From positions 1 through 5,929 of the forward strand of contig CALISH010000089.1 in NCBI GenBank assembly GCA_938041275.1: DNA of 5,929 nt, given 5' to 3'. Below, piece by piece: positions 1 to 5,929 of the stretch. Position numbers and translations under genes: made by a program. The notes beneath the pieces are model-generated. The model did no database searches, was not told the origin of the DNA, and saw only the letters and a list, made by a program, of their open reading frames with translations. The stretch is from an uncultured Solobacterium sp. (GTDB lineage Bacteria > Bacillota_I > Bacilli_A > Erysipelotrichales > Erysipelotrichaceae). The stretch's first letter is position 1; the number at the start of each line of letters is the position of its first letter.

Positions 1-1
1 A

Positions 2-154
2 CTCTCTGGCATTGTTTCCACCGGTGGTGAGGCAAAGCTAAGAATTAAGGAAATGGATATTGTTGTGAATGGTGAAAAAGAGAATCGTAGAGGTAGAAAA
101 CTCTATCCAGGCGACAAAGTAAAAATTGAAGGAAAGACTTATGTGGTTTTCTAA
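2..154 (+). CDS. yaaA: YaaA/RlbA-type S4-domain RNA-binding protein, 3' end (5' end outside window)
   Basis: Fifty codons are readable before the TAA at 152-154; the start lies upstream of the window. The visible protein contains STGGEAKLRIKE and then VVNGEKENRRGRKLYPGD, the hallmark of the small (about 70-80 residue) S4-like proteins called YaaA in Bacillus subtilis. The S4 fold binds structured RNA; a role in ribosome assembly or RNA metabolism is family knowledge and is poorly defined. The basic NRRGRK stretch followed by a PGD turn matches the usual end of the S4 motif, and the protein finishes with a short beta-strand tail (KIEGKTYVVF). Its place directly before recF, normally between dnaN and recF, supports the call strongly. 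The stop codon shares its last A with the recF start (TAATG), so the two genes are probably cotranscribed and translationally coupled. Confidence 0.9.
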   Translation, partial: LSGIVSTGGEAKLRIKEMDIVVNGEKENRRGRKLYPGDKVKIEGKTYVVF

Positions 155-1245
155 TGTATATCAAAAATATTCAATTAAGAAATTTTAGAAACTACGAGAA
201 TGCATATATAGAGTTTAATCCAAGTATCAATTTAATCACTGGCGCAAATGCGCAGGGAAAGACAAATCTATTAGAGAGTTTAGTTTATCTTTCTTTGACA
301 CGATCACATCGTATTGTTGATGATAAGAAATTGATTCGCAATGATGAGATGTTTGCTGGAATTGATTGTAAATTTGTGGATACAGATGAAAAAGATATAG
401 AAGTTATCATTCATCCTAATGGAAAAACTCTGATGATTCACAAAAGACCACTTAAAAAGAGTAGTGAATTCATTGGTTTATTAAATGTTGTTTTATTCTC
501 ACCAGATGATTTAAGAATTTTTAATGATCAACCGAAAGAGAGAAGACGTGTGATGAATCAAGAAATCACAAAAGTTTCTACTAAATATCTATTATCGTTA
601 AATCAATTTCAAATGTATTTAAAAGATAGAAATGCTTTGTTAAAGAGTGAAAAAATTGATTTGAATTATCTAGATATTTTAGATGAACAAATGTCTAAAG
701 TAGAAGCACATATTATCCGTGAAAGAAGAAAGTTTATAGAAATAATTCAATCTGTAATTTCTAAGATTTATCAGGAGTTATCAGGTAGTCAAATTAAACT
801 TGAAGTTACGTATAAGACTTTCGTTGAGGATATAGAAGAATTAGAAGAGAAGATTCTAGAAATTCATAGAGAATCACGTCAGAAAGATATGGAATATCAT
901 ATTACAAAAGTTGGTATTCATTTAGATGACTTGATATTTAAGATGGATGATCAAAATCTGATTTACTTTGCAAGTCAGGGTCAAAAGAGAATGGTAATGT
1001 TGTCATTTAAATTAGCTTTACTAAATTACATTAAGTTAATGACAAATAAACAACCAATTCTACTTTTGGATGATGTGTTAAGTGAACTAGATTACAGTCG
1101 TCAAAAGAAGTTATTACAGATGGTACAACGTGATTTTCAATGCATTATCACGACGACGGAAATTCCCGATTTTCTGAAACATGCAGACATGACGGAATTT
1201 CGTATAGAAGGTGGAAAAATCTTTCCACTTACAGGAGGTAAGTAA
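154..1245 (+). CDS. recF: RecF, DNA replication/repair ATPase
   Basis: RecF is a cytoplasmic SMC/ABC-like ATPase that binds DNA at single-strand gaps and, with RecO and RecR, helps RecA load on SSB-coated DNA. The 363 residues match the usual family length (about 357-370). The start reads MYIKNIQLRNFRNY, the typical RecF opening. Walker A is G30-ANAQ-G35-K36-T37. The FSPDDLRIF and KERRRV motifs of the family follow at about 115-133. The ABC signature is S274-QGQKR (to R279). Walker B is ILLLDD (I302-D307), followed by the D-loop SELD (310-313). No good Shine-Dalgarno sits at the right distance: GAAGGAAAG at 128-136 is about 17 bases away. The start overlaps the yaaA stop in TAATG, so translation likely depends on reinitiation after yaaA. 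That fits a low-abundance protein. Arginine codons are AGA-rich here, whereas gyrB and gyrA favour CGT. Confidence 0.97.
   Translation: MYIKNIQLRNFRNYENAYIEFNPSINLITGANAQGKTNLLESLVYLSLTRSHRIVDDKKLIRNDEMFAGIDCKFVDTDEKDIEVIIHPNGKTLMIHKRPLKKSSEFIGLLNVVLFSPDDLRIFNDQPKERRRVMNQEITKVSTKYLLSLNQFQMYLKDRNALLKSEKIDLNYLDILDEQMSKVEAHIIRERRKFIEIIQSVISKIYQELSGSQIKLEVTYKTFVEDIEELEEKILEIHRESRQKDMEYHITKVGIHLDDLIFKMDDQNLIYFASQGQKRMVMLSFKLALLNYIKLMTNKQPILLLDDVLSELDYSRQKKLLQMVQRDFQCIITTTEIPDFLKHADMTEFRIEGGKIFPLTGGK
1233..1238 (+). promoter_or_regulatory. gyrB Shine-Dalgarno inside the recF 3' end
   Basis: A perfect AGGAGG lies six bases before the ATG at 1245 and is embedded in the last codons of recF. It fixes the gyrB start at 1245. 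It also gives gyrB strong initiation independent of recF translation, beyond any coupling through the TAATG overlap. Confidence 0.85.
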
Positions 1246-3239
1246 TGAGCGATAAATTAGAGCAGGTAACGGAAGTATCTGAAGATAGTGAACTTGTATT
1301 AGGACAAGAGATGGATATGAAAGTTACCCACACTTATAACGACTCTGATATTCAGGTCTTAGATGGCTTGGAAGCTGTACGTAAAAGACCAGGTATGTAT
1401 ATCGCGTCAACTTCTTCAAAGGGTTTACATCACCTTGTTTGGGAAATAGTTGATAATGGTATCGATGAAGCAATGGCTGGGTATGCATCAACAGTTACGG
1501 TAACTGTTGATAAAGACAATATTATTACAGTTGAAGATGATGGTCGTGGTATGCCTACTGGTATTCATGAAAAAACAGGTAAGTCTACAATTGAGACTAT
1601 TTTCACTGTCTTACACGCTGGTGGTAAATTCGGTGGTGGTGCTTATAAAGTATCTGGCGGTTTGCATGGTGTAGGTGCATCTGTTGTAAATGCTTTAAGT
1701 AGTTGGTTAGAAGTAACTGTTTTCCATGATGGAAAAGAATACTATATTCGTTTTGAAAATGGTGGCCATCCTGTAGGAACTCTTGTGGAAAAGGGAACAT
1801 GTCCTGCAGATAAGCATGGTTCTACAGTTCGTTTTAAAGCTGATCCAACTATCTTTACAGAAACAGTTGTATATGAACATGATATTTTACGTGACCGTTT
1901 ACGTCAGTTAGCTTTCTTAAATAAGAGTATCTGTTTAAAGTTTAATGACTTACGTGAAGAAGATGAAGCAAAGCGCCATTATGTATTTAAGTTTGATGGT
2001 GGTTTGAAACAATATACAGAATTCTTAAATCGTAATCGTGAAGTTATAAATCATGAAATTATTTATAGTGAAGGTTATGAAAATAATATTCAGGTAGAAG
2101 TAGCGTGTCAGTATAACGATGGTTACAATCCTAATATTTATACTTTCTGTAATAATATCAACACAGCTGAAGGTGGAACACATGAAGAAGGATTCCGTCT
2201 TGCGTTAAATCGTGTTATCAATAAGTATGCTCGTGATACAGGTTTCTTGAAGGAGAAGGATGATAATCTCACGACGGATGACTGTCGTGAAGGTTTAACT
2301 GCTGTTATTAGCGTGAAACACCCAGATCCTCAATATGAAGGACAGACCAAGACTAAATTAGGTAACTCTGAAGTACGTAAGATTGTTTCGGATATCTTTG
2401 GGACGCAATTAGAGCGCTATCTGATGGAAAATCCTGATGAAGCAAAAGCTATCTTAGAAAAGGTTGCCTTAGCTTCACAAGCGCGTATGGCGGCTAAGAA
2501 GGCTCGTGAATTAACAAGAAGAAAGAGTGCTTTAGAAGTCAGTCCACTTCCTGGTAAATTAGCAGATTGTTCATCTAAAGATGCGTCTATCTGTGAGATT
2601 TATATCGTCGAGGGACAATCAGCCGGTGGTTCCGCAAAACAAGGAAGAGATTCACACTTCCAGGCAATTCTACCGTTAAGAGGTAAGATTTTAAACGTCG
2701 AAAAGGCTAGACAGTCTCGTATTTATGAGAATGCGGAAATTCGTTCCATGATTACTGCTTTTGGTTGTGGTGTTAGTGATGAAATTGATCTTGAAAAGTT
2801 ACGTTATCACAAGATTGTTATTATGACCGATGCCGATGTCGATGGTGCTCATATTCGTACATTGTTATTAACATTCTTCTATCGTTATTTACGTCCATTA
2901 TTGGAACAGGGTTATATCTATATTGCACAACCACCACTCTATAAGGTTCAAAAGGGTCAGACAGTGCGTTATGCATATACAGATAACCAGTTAGAAGAAG
3001 TAAAACGTGAACTAGGCGATCGTCTCAGTATTCAACGTTATAAGGGATTAGGTGAAATGAATCCGGAACAGTTGTGGGAAACAACAATGGATCCTAAAAA
3101 TCGTACATTGATTCGTGTTGCGGTTGGTGATGCGGAAGCAGCTGACTATAACTTTACAATGTTGATGGGTGAAGAAGTTGAACCACGTAAGAATTTTATT
3201 GTAGAAAACGCTCACTTTGCGGAAAACTTGGATATTTAA
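1245..3239 (+). CDS. gyrB: DNA gyrase subunit B (ATPase/TOPRIM subunit)
   Basis: GyrB supplies the ATPase gate and the metal-binding TOPRIM domain of gyrase, which adds negative supercoils to DNA as an A2B2 complex. The 664 residues are the short Gram-positive type, without the large insert of E. coli GyrB. The GHKL ATPase domain has the N-box E67-IVD-N71 (E67 is the expected catalytic base), DDGRG at 98-102, the ATP lid GLHGVG at 139-144 and the transducer QTK loop at 367-369. TOPRIM has E456 in VEGQSAGG, PLRGKILNVEKA at about 477-488 and the metal site D529-A-D531-V-D533. The C-terminal motif RYKGLGEMN is at 598-606. Two things are odd. An acidic N-terminal extension of about 25 residues precedes the conserved IQVLDGLEAVRKRPGMY. 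Residue 458 is Gln where EGDSAGG is nearly universal. An alternative start at Met23 (1311, behind a weak AGGA) is less likely than 1245 with its perfect ribosome binding site. Confidence 0.98.
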   Translation: MSDKLEQVTEVSEDSELVLGQEMDMKVTHTYNDSDIQVLDGLEAVRKRPGMYIASTSSKGLHHLVWEIVDNGIDEAMAGYASTVTVTVDKDNIITVEDDGRGMPTGIHEKTGKSTIETIFTVLHAGGKFGGGAYKVSGGLHGVGASVVNALSSWLEVTVFHDGKEYYIRFENGGHPVGTLVEKGTCPADKHGSTVRFKADPTIFTETVVYEHDILRDRLRQLAFLNKSICLKFNDLREEDEAKRHYVFKFDGGLKQYTEFLNRNREVINHEIIYSEGYENNIQVEVACQYNDGYNPNIYTFCNNINTAEGGTHEEGFRLALNRVINKYARDTGFLKEKDDNLTTDDCREGLTAVISVKHPDPQYEGQTKTKLGNSEVRKIVSDIFGTQLERYLMENPDEAKAILEKVALASQARMAAKKARELTRRKSALEVSPLPGKLADCSSKDASICEIYIVEGQSAGGSAKQGRDSHFQAILPLRGKILNVEKARQSRIYENAEIRSMITAFGCGVSDEIDLEKLRYHKIVIMTDADVDGAHIRTLLLTFFYRYLRPLLEQGYIYIAQPPLYKVQKGQTVRYAYTDNQLEEVKRELGDRLSIQRYKGLGEMNPEQLWETTMDPKNRTLIRVAVGDAEAADYNFTMLMGEEVEPRKNFIVENAHFAENLDI

Positions 3240-3240
3240 G

Positions 3241-3247
3241 AAAGGAG
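3241..3247 (+). promoter_or_regulatory. gyrA Shine-Dalgarno
   Basis: AAAGGAG lies in the 18-base gap between the gyrB stop and the gyrA ATG, ten bases before the start. It supports the start at 3258 and shows that gyrA does not depend on stop-start overlap as recF does. No promoter is recognisable in so short a gap. Confidence 0.8.
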
Positions 3248-3257
3248 ATAAATTACA

Positions 3258-5837
3258 ATGGCTTTAGATGATTTTATGGAATTTGACGAAAGTAATTTTG
3301 ATCCTGGACATATTACAGAAACAGAATTAACGAAAGAAATTCGTCGTGACTTCTTGGAGTATTCGATGTCAGTTATCGTATCGCGTGCATTACCAGATGT
3401 ACGTGATGGTTTAAAACCTGTACAGAGAAGAATTCTTTACTCCATGCATGAAATGAATATCGGACCTGACAAGGCATATCGTAAGAGTGCTCGTATTGTC
3501 GGTGATACGATGGGTAAATATCACCCACACGGTGACTCTTCTATCTACGGTGCATTAGTTTATTTAGCACAACCATGGAATATGAGATCTGTATTAGTTG
3601 ATGGACATGGTAACTTTGGTTCGATGGATGGTGATGATCCAGCTGCGATGCGTTATACCGAAGCACGTATGTCTAAGATTGCGGTTGAAATGTTACGCGA
3701 TCTTGAAAAAGATACAGTAGATATGGTTGATAACTATGATGGTCAAGAAAAAGAACCTACAGTTTTACCATCACGTTATCCAAATTTAATCGTTAACGGT
3801 TCTTCTGGTATTGCGGTCGGTATGGCTACTAATGTTGCGCCTCATAACTTAGGAGAAACAATCGATGGTATTTTTGCGGTTATGGATAACCCAGAAATTA
3901 CAGCGACTGAACTGATGAATTACATGAAGGGTCCTGACTTTCCTACTGGTGCATATATTTTAGGTAGATCAGGTATCCGCCAGGCATTTGAAACTGGTCG
4001 CGGATCAGTAATTATGCGTGCAAAGACAAAGATTGAAGAAATGCCAAATGGCAAATCTCGTATCGTAGTATATGAACTACCTTATATGGTAAATAAAGCT
4101 AGTTTAGTAGAGAGAATCGCTACTCTAGTTAGAGATAAGGTTATTGAAGGTATTACTGACTTACGTGATGAATCTAATATGGATGGTATTCGTGTTGTGA
4201 TTGAATTACGTAAAGATGTTCAACCAGATGTTATGTTAAATCAGTTATATCGCTCCACACCTCTACAATCTAACTTTGGTGTAAATAACGTTGTATTGTT
4301 CAACGGTGTTCCTCGTCAAGCAAGTATGATTGATCTTCTAAAGGGTTATATGGCATTCCAAGATGAAGTAATCGTACGTCGTACACAGTTTGATTTAAAG
4401 AAAGCACAAGATCGTGCACATATCTTAGAAGGTCTACGTATTGCGGTTGATAATCTCGATGCGATCATTCATACAATTCGTGATTCTCGTGATCCTAATG
4501 AAGCGATGCCACGTTTGATGGAAGGCTTTGGATTAGATGAGATTCAAGCAAAGGCAATCTTAGATATGCAGTTTAGAAGACTAACCGGTCTTGAACGTGA
4601 AAAGATTGAAAATGAATATCAAGATTTATTAATAAAGATTGCGGATTTTCAGGATATTCTTTCTAACCATGCAAGAGTATTACAAATTATTCGTGATGAA
4701 TTGAGTGAAGTGAAAGCGAAGTTTAATGATCCACGTCGTAGTGAGATTATTGACGCAATCGCTGATGTAGAAGATGAAGACCTGATACCTGTTGAAAACA
4801 TTATTATTACGTTATCTTCAAACGGATATATTAAACGTTTAACAACAGATACATATCATGTACAAAACCGTGGTGGTAAGGGTATCAAGGGTATGGAACT
4901 TCATAAGGATGACATTATTGATCAGTTTATCAGTATGTCTACACATGACCACTTATTAGTATTTACAGATAAAGGTAAGGTATATCGTATCAAAGGATAT
5001 AACGTTCCTGAATTCAGCAGAACAAGTAAGGGTATTCCTGCAATCAACCTAATCAGTATGGAGAAGACAGAGAATATTCGTGCTCTTGTACCATATAGTA
5101 AAGACCATGATTCGAAGTTCTTATTCTTTGTTACTAAGCAAGGTATCATCAAACGCACTACATTTGATGAATATGAAAACATCAATAAGAACGGTAAGAT
5201 AGCGATTAAGTTGAATGAAGATGATGAATTGGCATTTGTAAGAAGCACTGATGGTAATGCGGAAATCATCATTGCAGGTTCAAATGGTAAGGCAGTTCGT
5301 TTCCTTGAAAACACAGTTCGTCCTCTAGGACGTACAGCACGTGGTGTAAAGGGATTCAATGTTGATGGTGGTTATGTCATTGGTCTAGCAACAAATCTTG
5401 AAGGTGAATATATCTTAACAATTACAGAAAATGGATTTGGTAAGAAGTCTGCGTTAGCTGATTATCGTATGACACGCCGTGGTGCACGTGGTGTTAAGAC
5501 AGTTAACGTAACAGAGAAGTCAGGTAAGCTTGTATGTATGCGTGCTGTAAGAGGTGATGAAGACTGCATGATTATGACTGCTGGCGGTATTGTAATCCGT
5601 ATTTCTCTCAACCAGGTATCTGTATATAGCCGTTCTGCACAAGGTGTGAAGGTAATTAATGTGAAGGATGATATTGTCTCATCAGTAGCGATACTTGAAC
5701 CAGAGGAAGATTCAGAAGTAGTAGATATCTCTCATAACGAAGTATTAGATGAAGGTATCTTGGAAGATACATCAGATGATGAAGATATCATTGATAACGA
5801 TGATGAAGAAGTAACATATTCTGATTCAAAAGAATAA
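3258..5837 (+). CDS. gyrA: DNA gyrase subunit A (DNA cleavage and wrapping subunit)
   Basis: GyrA cuts and reseals the gate DNA segment and wraps DNA to give gyrase its supercoiling direction. It has 859 residues. The breakage-reunion domain (about 20-510) contains ALPDVRDGLKPVQRRILY (45-61), KYHPHGDSSIYG (87-98), the catalytic R132-Y133 in AMRYTEARM, and I185 in GIAVGMATN, the intercalating isoleucine. The C-terminal beta-pinwheel (about 511-813) has the GyrA box QNRGGKG at 536-542, slightly variant from QRRGGKG. Blade repeats follow around SKGIPAINL (590), ARGVKGFNV (694), ARGVKTVNV (743) and AQGVKVINV (794). The GyrA box and the recF-gyrB context separate it from ParC. The last 46 residues (814-859) form an acidic tail with 22 Asp/Glu. 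Residue 98 is Gly where Asp or Glu is usual (E. coli Asp87), in the quinolone-resistance region; Ser94 (E. coli Ser83) is kept. The start has a good ribosome binding site. Confidence 0.98.
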   Translation: MALDDFMEFDESNFDPGHITETELTKEIRRDFLEYSMSVIVSRALPDVRDGLKPVQRRILYSMHEMNIGPDKAYRKSARIVGDTMGKYHPHGDSSIYGALVYLAQPWNMRSVLVDGHGNFGSMDGDDPAAMRYTEARMSKIAVEMLRDLEKDTVDMVDNYDGQEKEPTVLPSRYPNLIVNGSSGIAVGMATNVAPHNLGETIDGIFAVMDNPEITATELMNYMKGPDFPTGAYILGRSGIRQAFETGRGSVIMRAKTKIEEMPNGKSRIVVYELPYMVNKASLVERIATLVRDKVIEGITDLRDESNMDGIRVVIELRKDVQPDVMLNQLYRSTPLQSNFGVNNVVLFNGVPRQASMIDLLKGYMAFQDEVIVRRTQFDLKKAQDRAHILEGLRIAVDNLDAIIHTIRDSRDPNEAMPRLMEGFGLDEIQAKAILDMQFRRLTGLEREKIENEYQDLLIKIADFQDILSNHARVLQIIRDELSEVKAKFNDPRRSEIIDAIADVEDEDLIPVENIIITLSSNGYIKRLTTDTYHVQNRGGKGIKGMELHKDDIIDQFISMSTHDHLLVFTDKGKVYRIKGYNVPEFSRTSKGIPAINLISMEKTENIRALVPYSKDHDSKFLFFVTKQGIIKRTTFDEYENINKNGKIAIKLNEDDELAFVRSTDGNAEIIIAGSNGKAVRFLENTVRPLGRTARGVKGFNVDGGYVIGLATNLEGEYILTITENGFGKKSALADYRMTRRGARGVKTVNVTEKSGKLVCMRAVRGDEDCMIMTAGGIVIRISLNQVSVYSRSAQGVKVINVKDDIVSSVAILEPEEDSEVVDISHNEVLDEGILEDTSDDEDIIDNDDEEVTYSDSKE

Positions 5838-5842
5838 AAAAT

Positions 5843-5880
5843 AGGATAGAGTGAATTTATTGCTCTATCCTTTCTTTTTT
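5843..5880 (+). terminator. Rho-independent terminator after gyrA
   Basis: AGGATAGAG (5843-5851) pairs perfectly with CTCTATCCT (5863-5871), giving a nine-base-pair stem over an 11-base loop that may shrink through G-U and A-U pairs. The tract TTTCTTTTTT (5871-5880) follows at once. It sits five bases after the gyrA stop and ends the yaaA-recF-gyrB-gyrA unit. A run of six A at 5836-5841 precedes the stem, so the hairpin could also terminate transcription from the other strand. The hairpin plus T-tract appears to be the landing site of the group IIC intron that follows. Confidence 0.92.
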
Positions 5881-5929
5881 GTGTGCCAGACATGGCATAT
5901 ATCTTGGAGGTTGAAAGGTACCTCTAACC
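5881..5929 (+). mobile_element. 5' end of a putative group IIC (bacterial class C) intron, cut by the window end
   Basis: Seen: the segment opens with GTGTG, fitting the group II 5' consensus GUGYG. TGCCA (5884-5888) pairs with TGGCA (5893-5897) over a GACA loop. GAGGT (5907-5911) pairs with ACCTC (5920-5924) over TGAAAGGT, and TAACC follows. From memory, the Oceanobacillus iheyensis group IIC intron begins GTGTGCCCGGCATGGG and then has a GGG-TGAGAGT-CCC hairpin, so the order, spacing and several bases agree. Known: class C introns insert just 3' of intrinsic terminator hairpins in the sense orientation; here the boundary lies nine bases after the stem, at the end of the T-tract. Inferred: the rest of the ribozyme, and possibly a reverse transcriptase/maturase gene in domain IV, lies beyond 5929. 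Whether it is complete or a remnant cannot be seen. Confidence 0.8.

Noticed and set aside
1731..1760. Apparent loss of the coumarin-contact Arg (E. coli GyrB Arg136), with Tyr167 at that place
   Set aside because: The alignment in this variable strand is uncertain by eye and other bacterial GyrB proteins vary here, so no claim on novobiocin response is justified.
1603..1800. A 65-codon open frame on the minus strand inside gyrB
   Set aside because: It is antisense to the conserved GyrB ATPase domain and has a His/Gln-rich sequence typical of shadow frames.
4922..5359. A 145-codon open frame on the minus strand inside gyrA
   Set aside because: It is antisense to the well-conserved GyrA pinwheel, has no family features, and is explained by the codon pattern of gyrA.
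1245..5837. That the two subunits are topoisomerase IV (ParE/ParC) rather than gyrase
   Set aside because: The recF neighbourhood and the GyrA box QNRGGKG with a full set of pinwheel blades point to gyrase.
5916..5923. The perfect palindrome AGGTACCT as a possible operator
   Set aside because: It is short and partly contained in the longer GAGGT...ACCTC hairpin of the putative intron domain I.
5857..5928. A minus-strand frame entering from the window end and stopping inside the terminator (RGTFQPPRYMPC...)
   Set aside because: About 23 open codons can occur by chance, no family is recognisable, and the same bases are better explained as the intron 5' end.
5881..5929. T-box leader, tRNA or riboswitch upstream of the next gene
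   Set aside because: There is no T-box TGGNACC core, no tRNA arm pattern and no riboswitch core I recognise; GTGTG plus the two hairpins and the position after a terminator fit a group IIC intron much better.

Overview
The window is a conserved replication and supercoiling block from an AT-rich, low-GC Gram-positive chromosome. All genes lie on the + strand in the order yaaA (3' end only), recF, gyrB, gyrA. This is the classic dnaA-dnaN-yaaA-recF-gyrB-gyrA order beside oriC in Firmicutes, so the window probably lies just downstream of the origin, read co-directionally with the fork. The AT bias, the short Gram-positive type GyrB and the feel of the protein sequences suggest Bacillota, possibly Erysipelotrichia; the class is an inference.

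Layout: 2-154 is the C-terminal part of the S4-domain protein YaaA. It overlaps recF (154-1245) by one base in a TAATG junction. recF overlaps gyrB (1245-3239) in the same way, with a perfect AGGAGG for gyrB inside the end of recF. gyrA (3258-5837) follows after 18 bases with its own Shine-Dalgarno. No internal promoter is evident, so the block reads as one tightly coupled transcription unit. It ends at a clear Rho-independent terminator (5843-5880). GyrB and GyrA form the A2B2 gyrase that adds negative supercoils, and RecF helps load RecA at gapped DNA.

The most interesting part is the last 49 bases. Directly after the terminator T-tract, the sequence starts GTGTG and then shows two hairpins. 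It closely resembles the 5' end of domain I of bacterial class C (group IIC) introns as I remember the Oceanobacillus iheyensis example. Group IIC introns are known to insert just 3' of intrinsic terminators in the sense orientation, which is this arrangement. The window cuts the element off after its first 49 bases.

The gyrase also carries two non-consensus residues at quinolone-relevant positions: Gly98 in GyrA (E. coli Asp87) and Gln458 in GyrB (E. coli Asp426). No complete undescribed system is visible.
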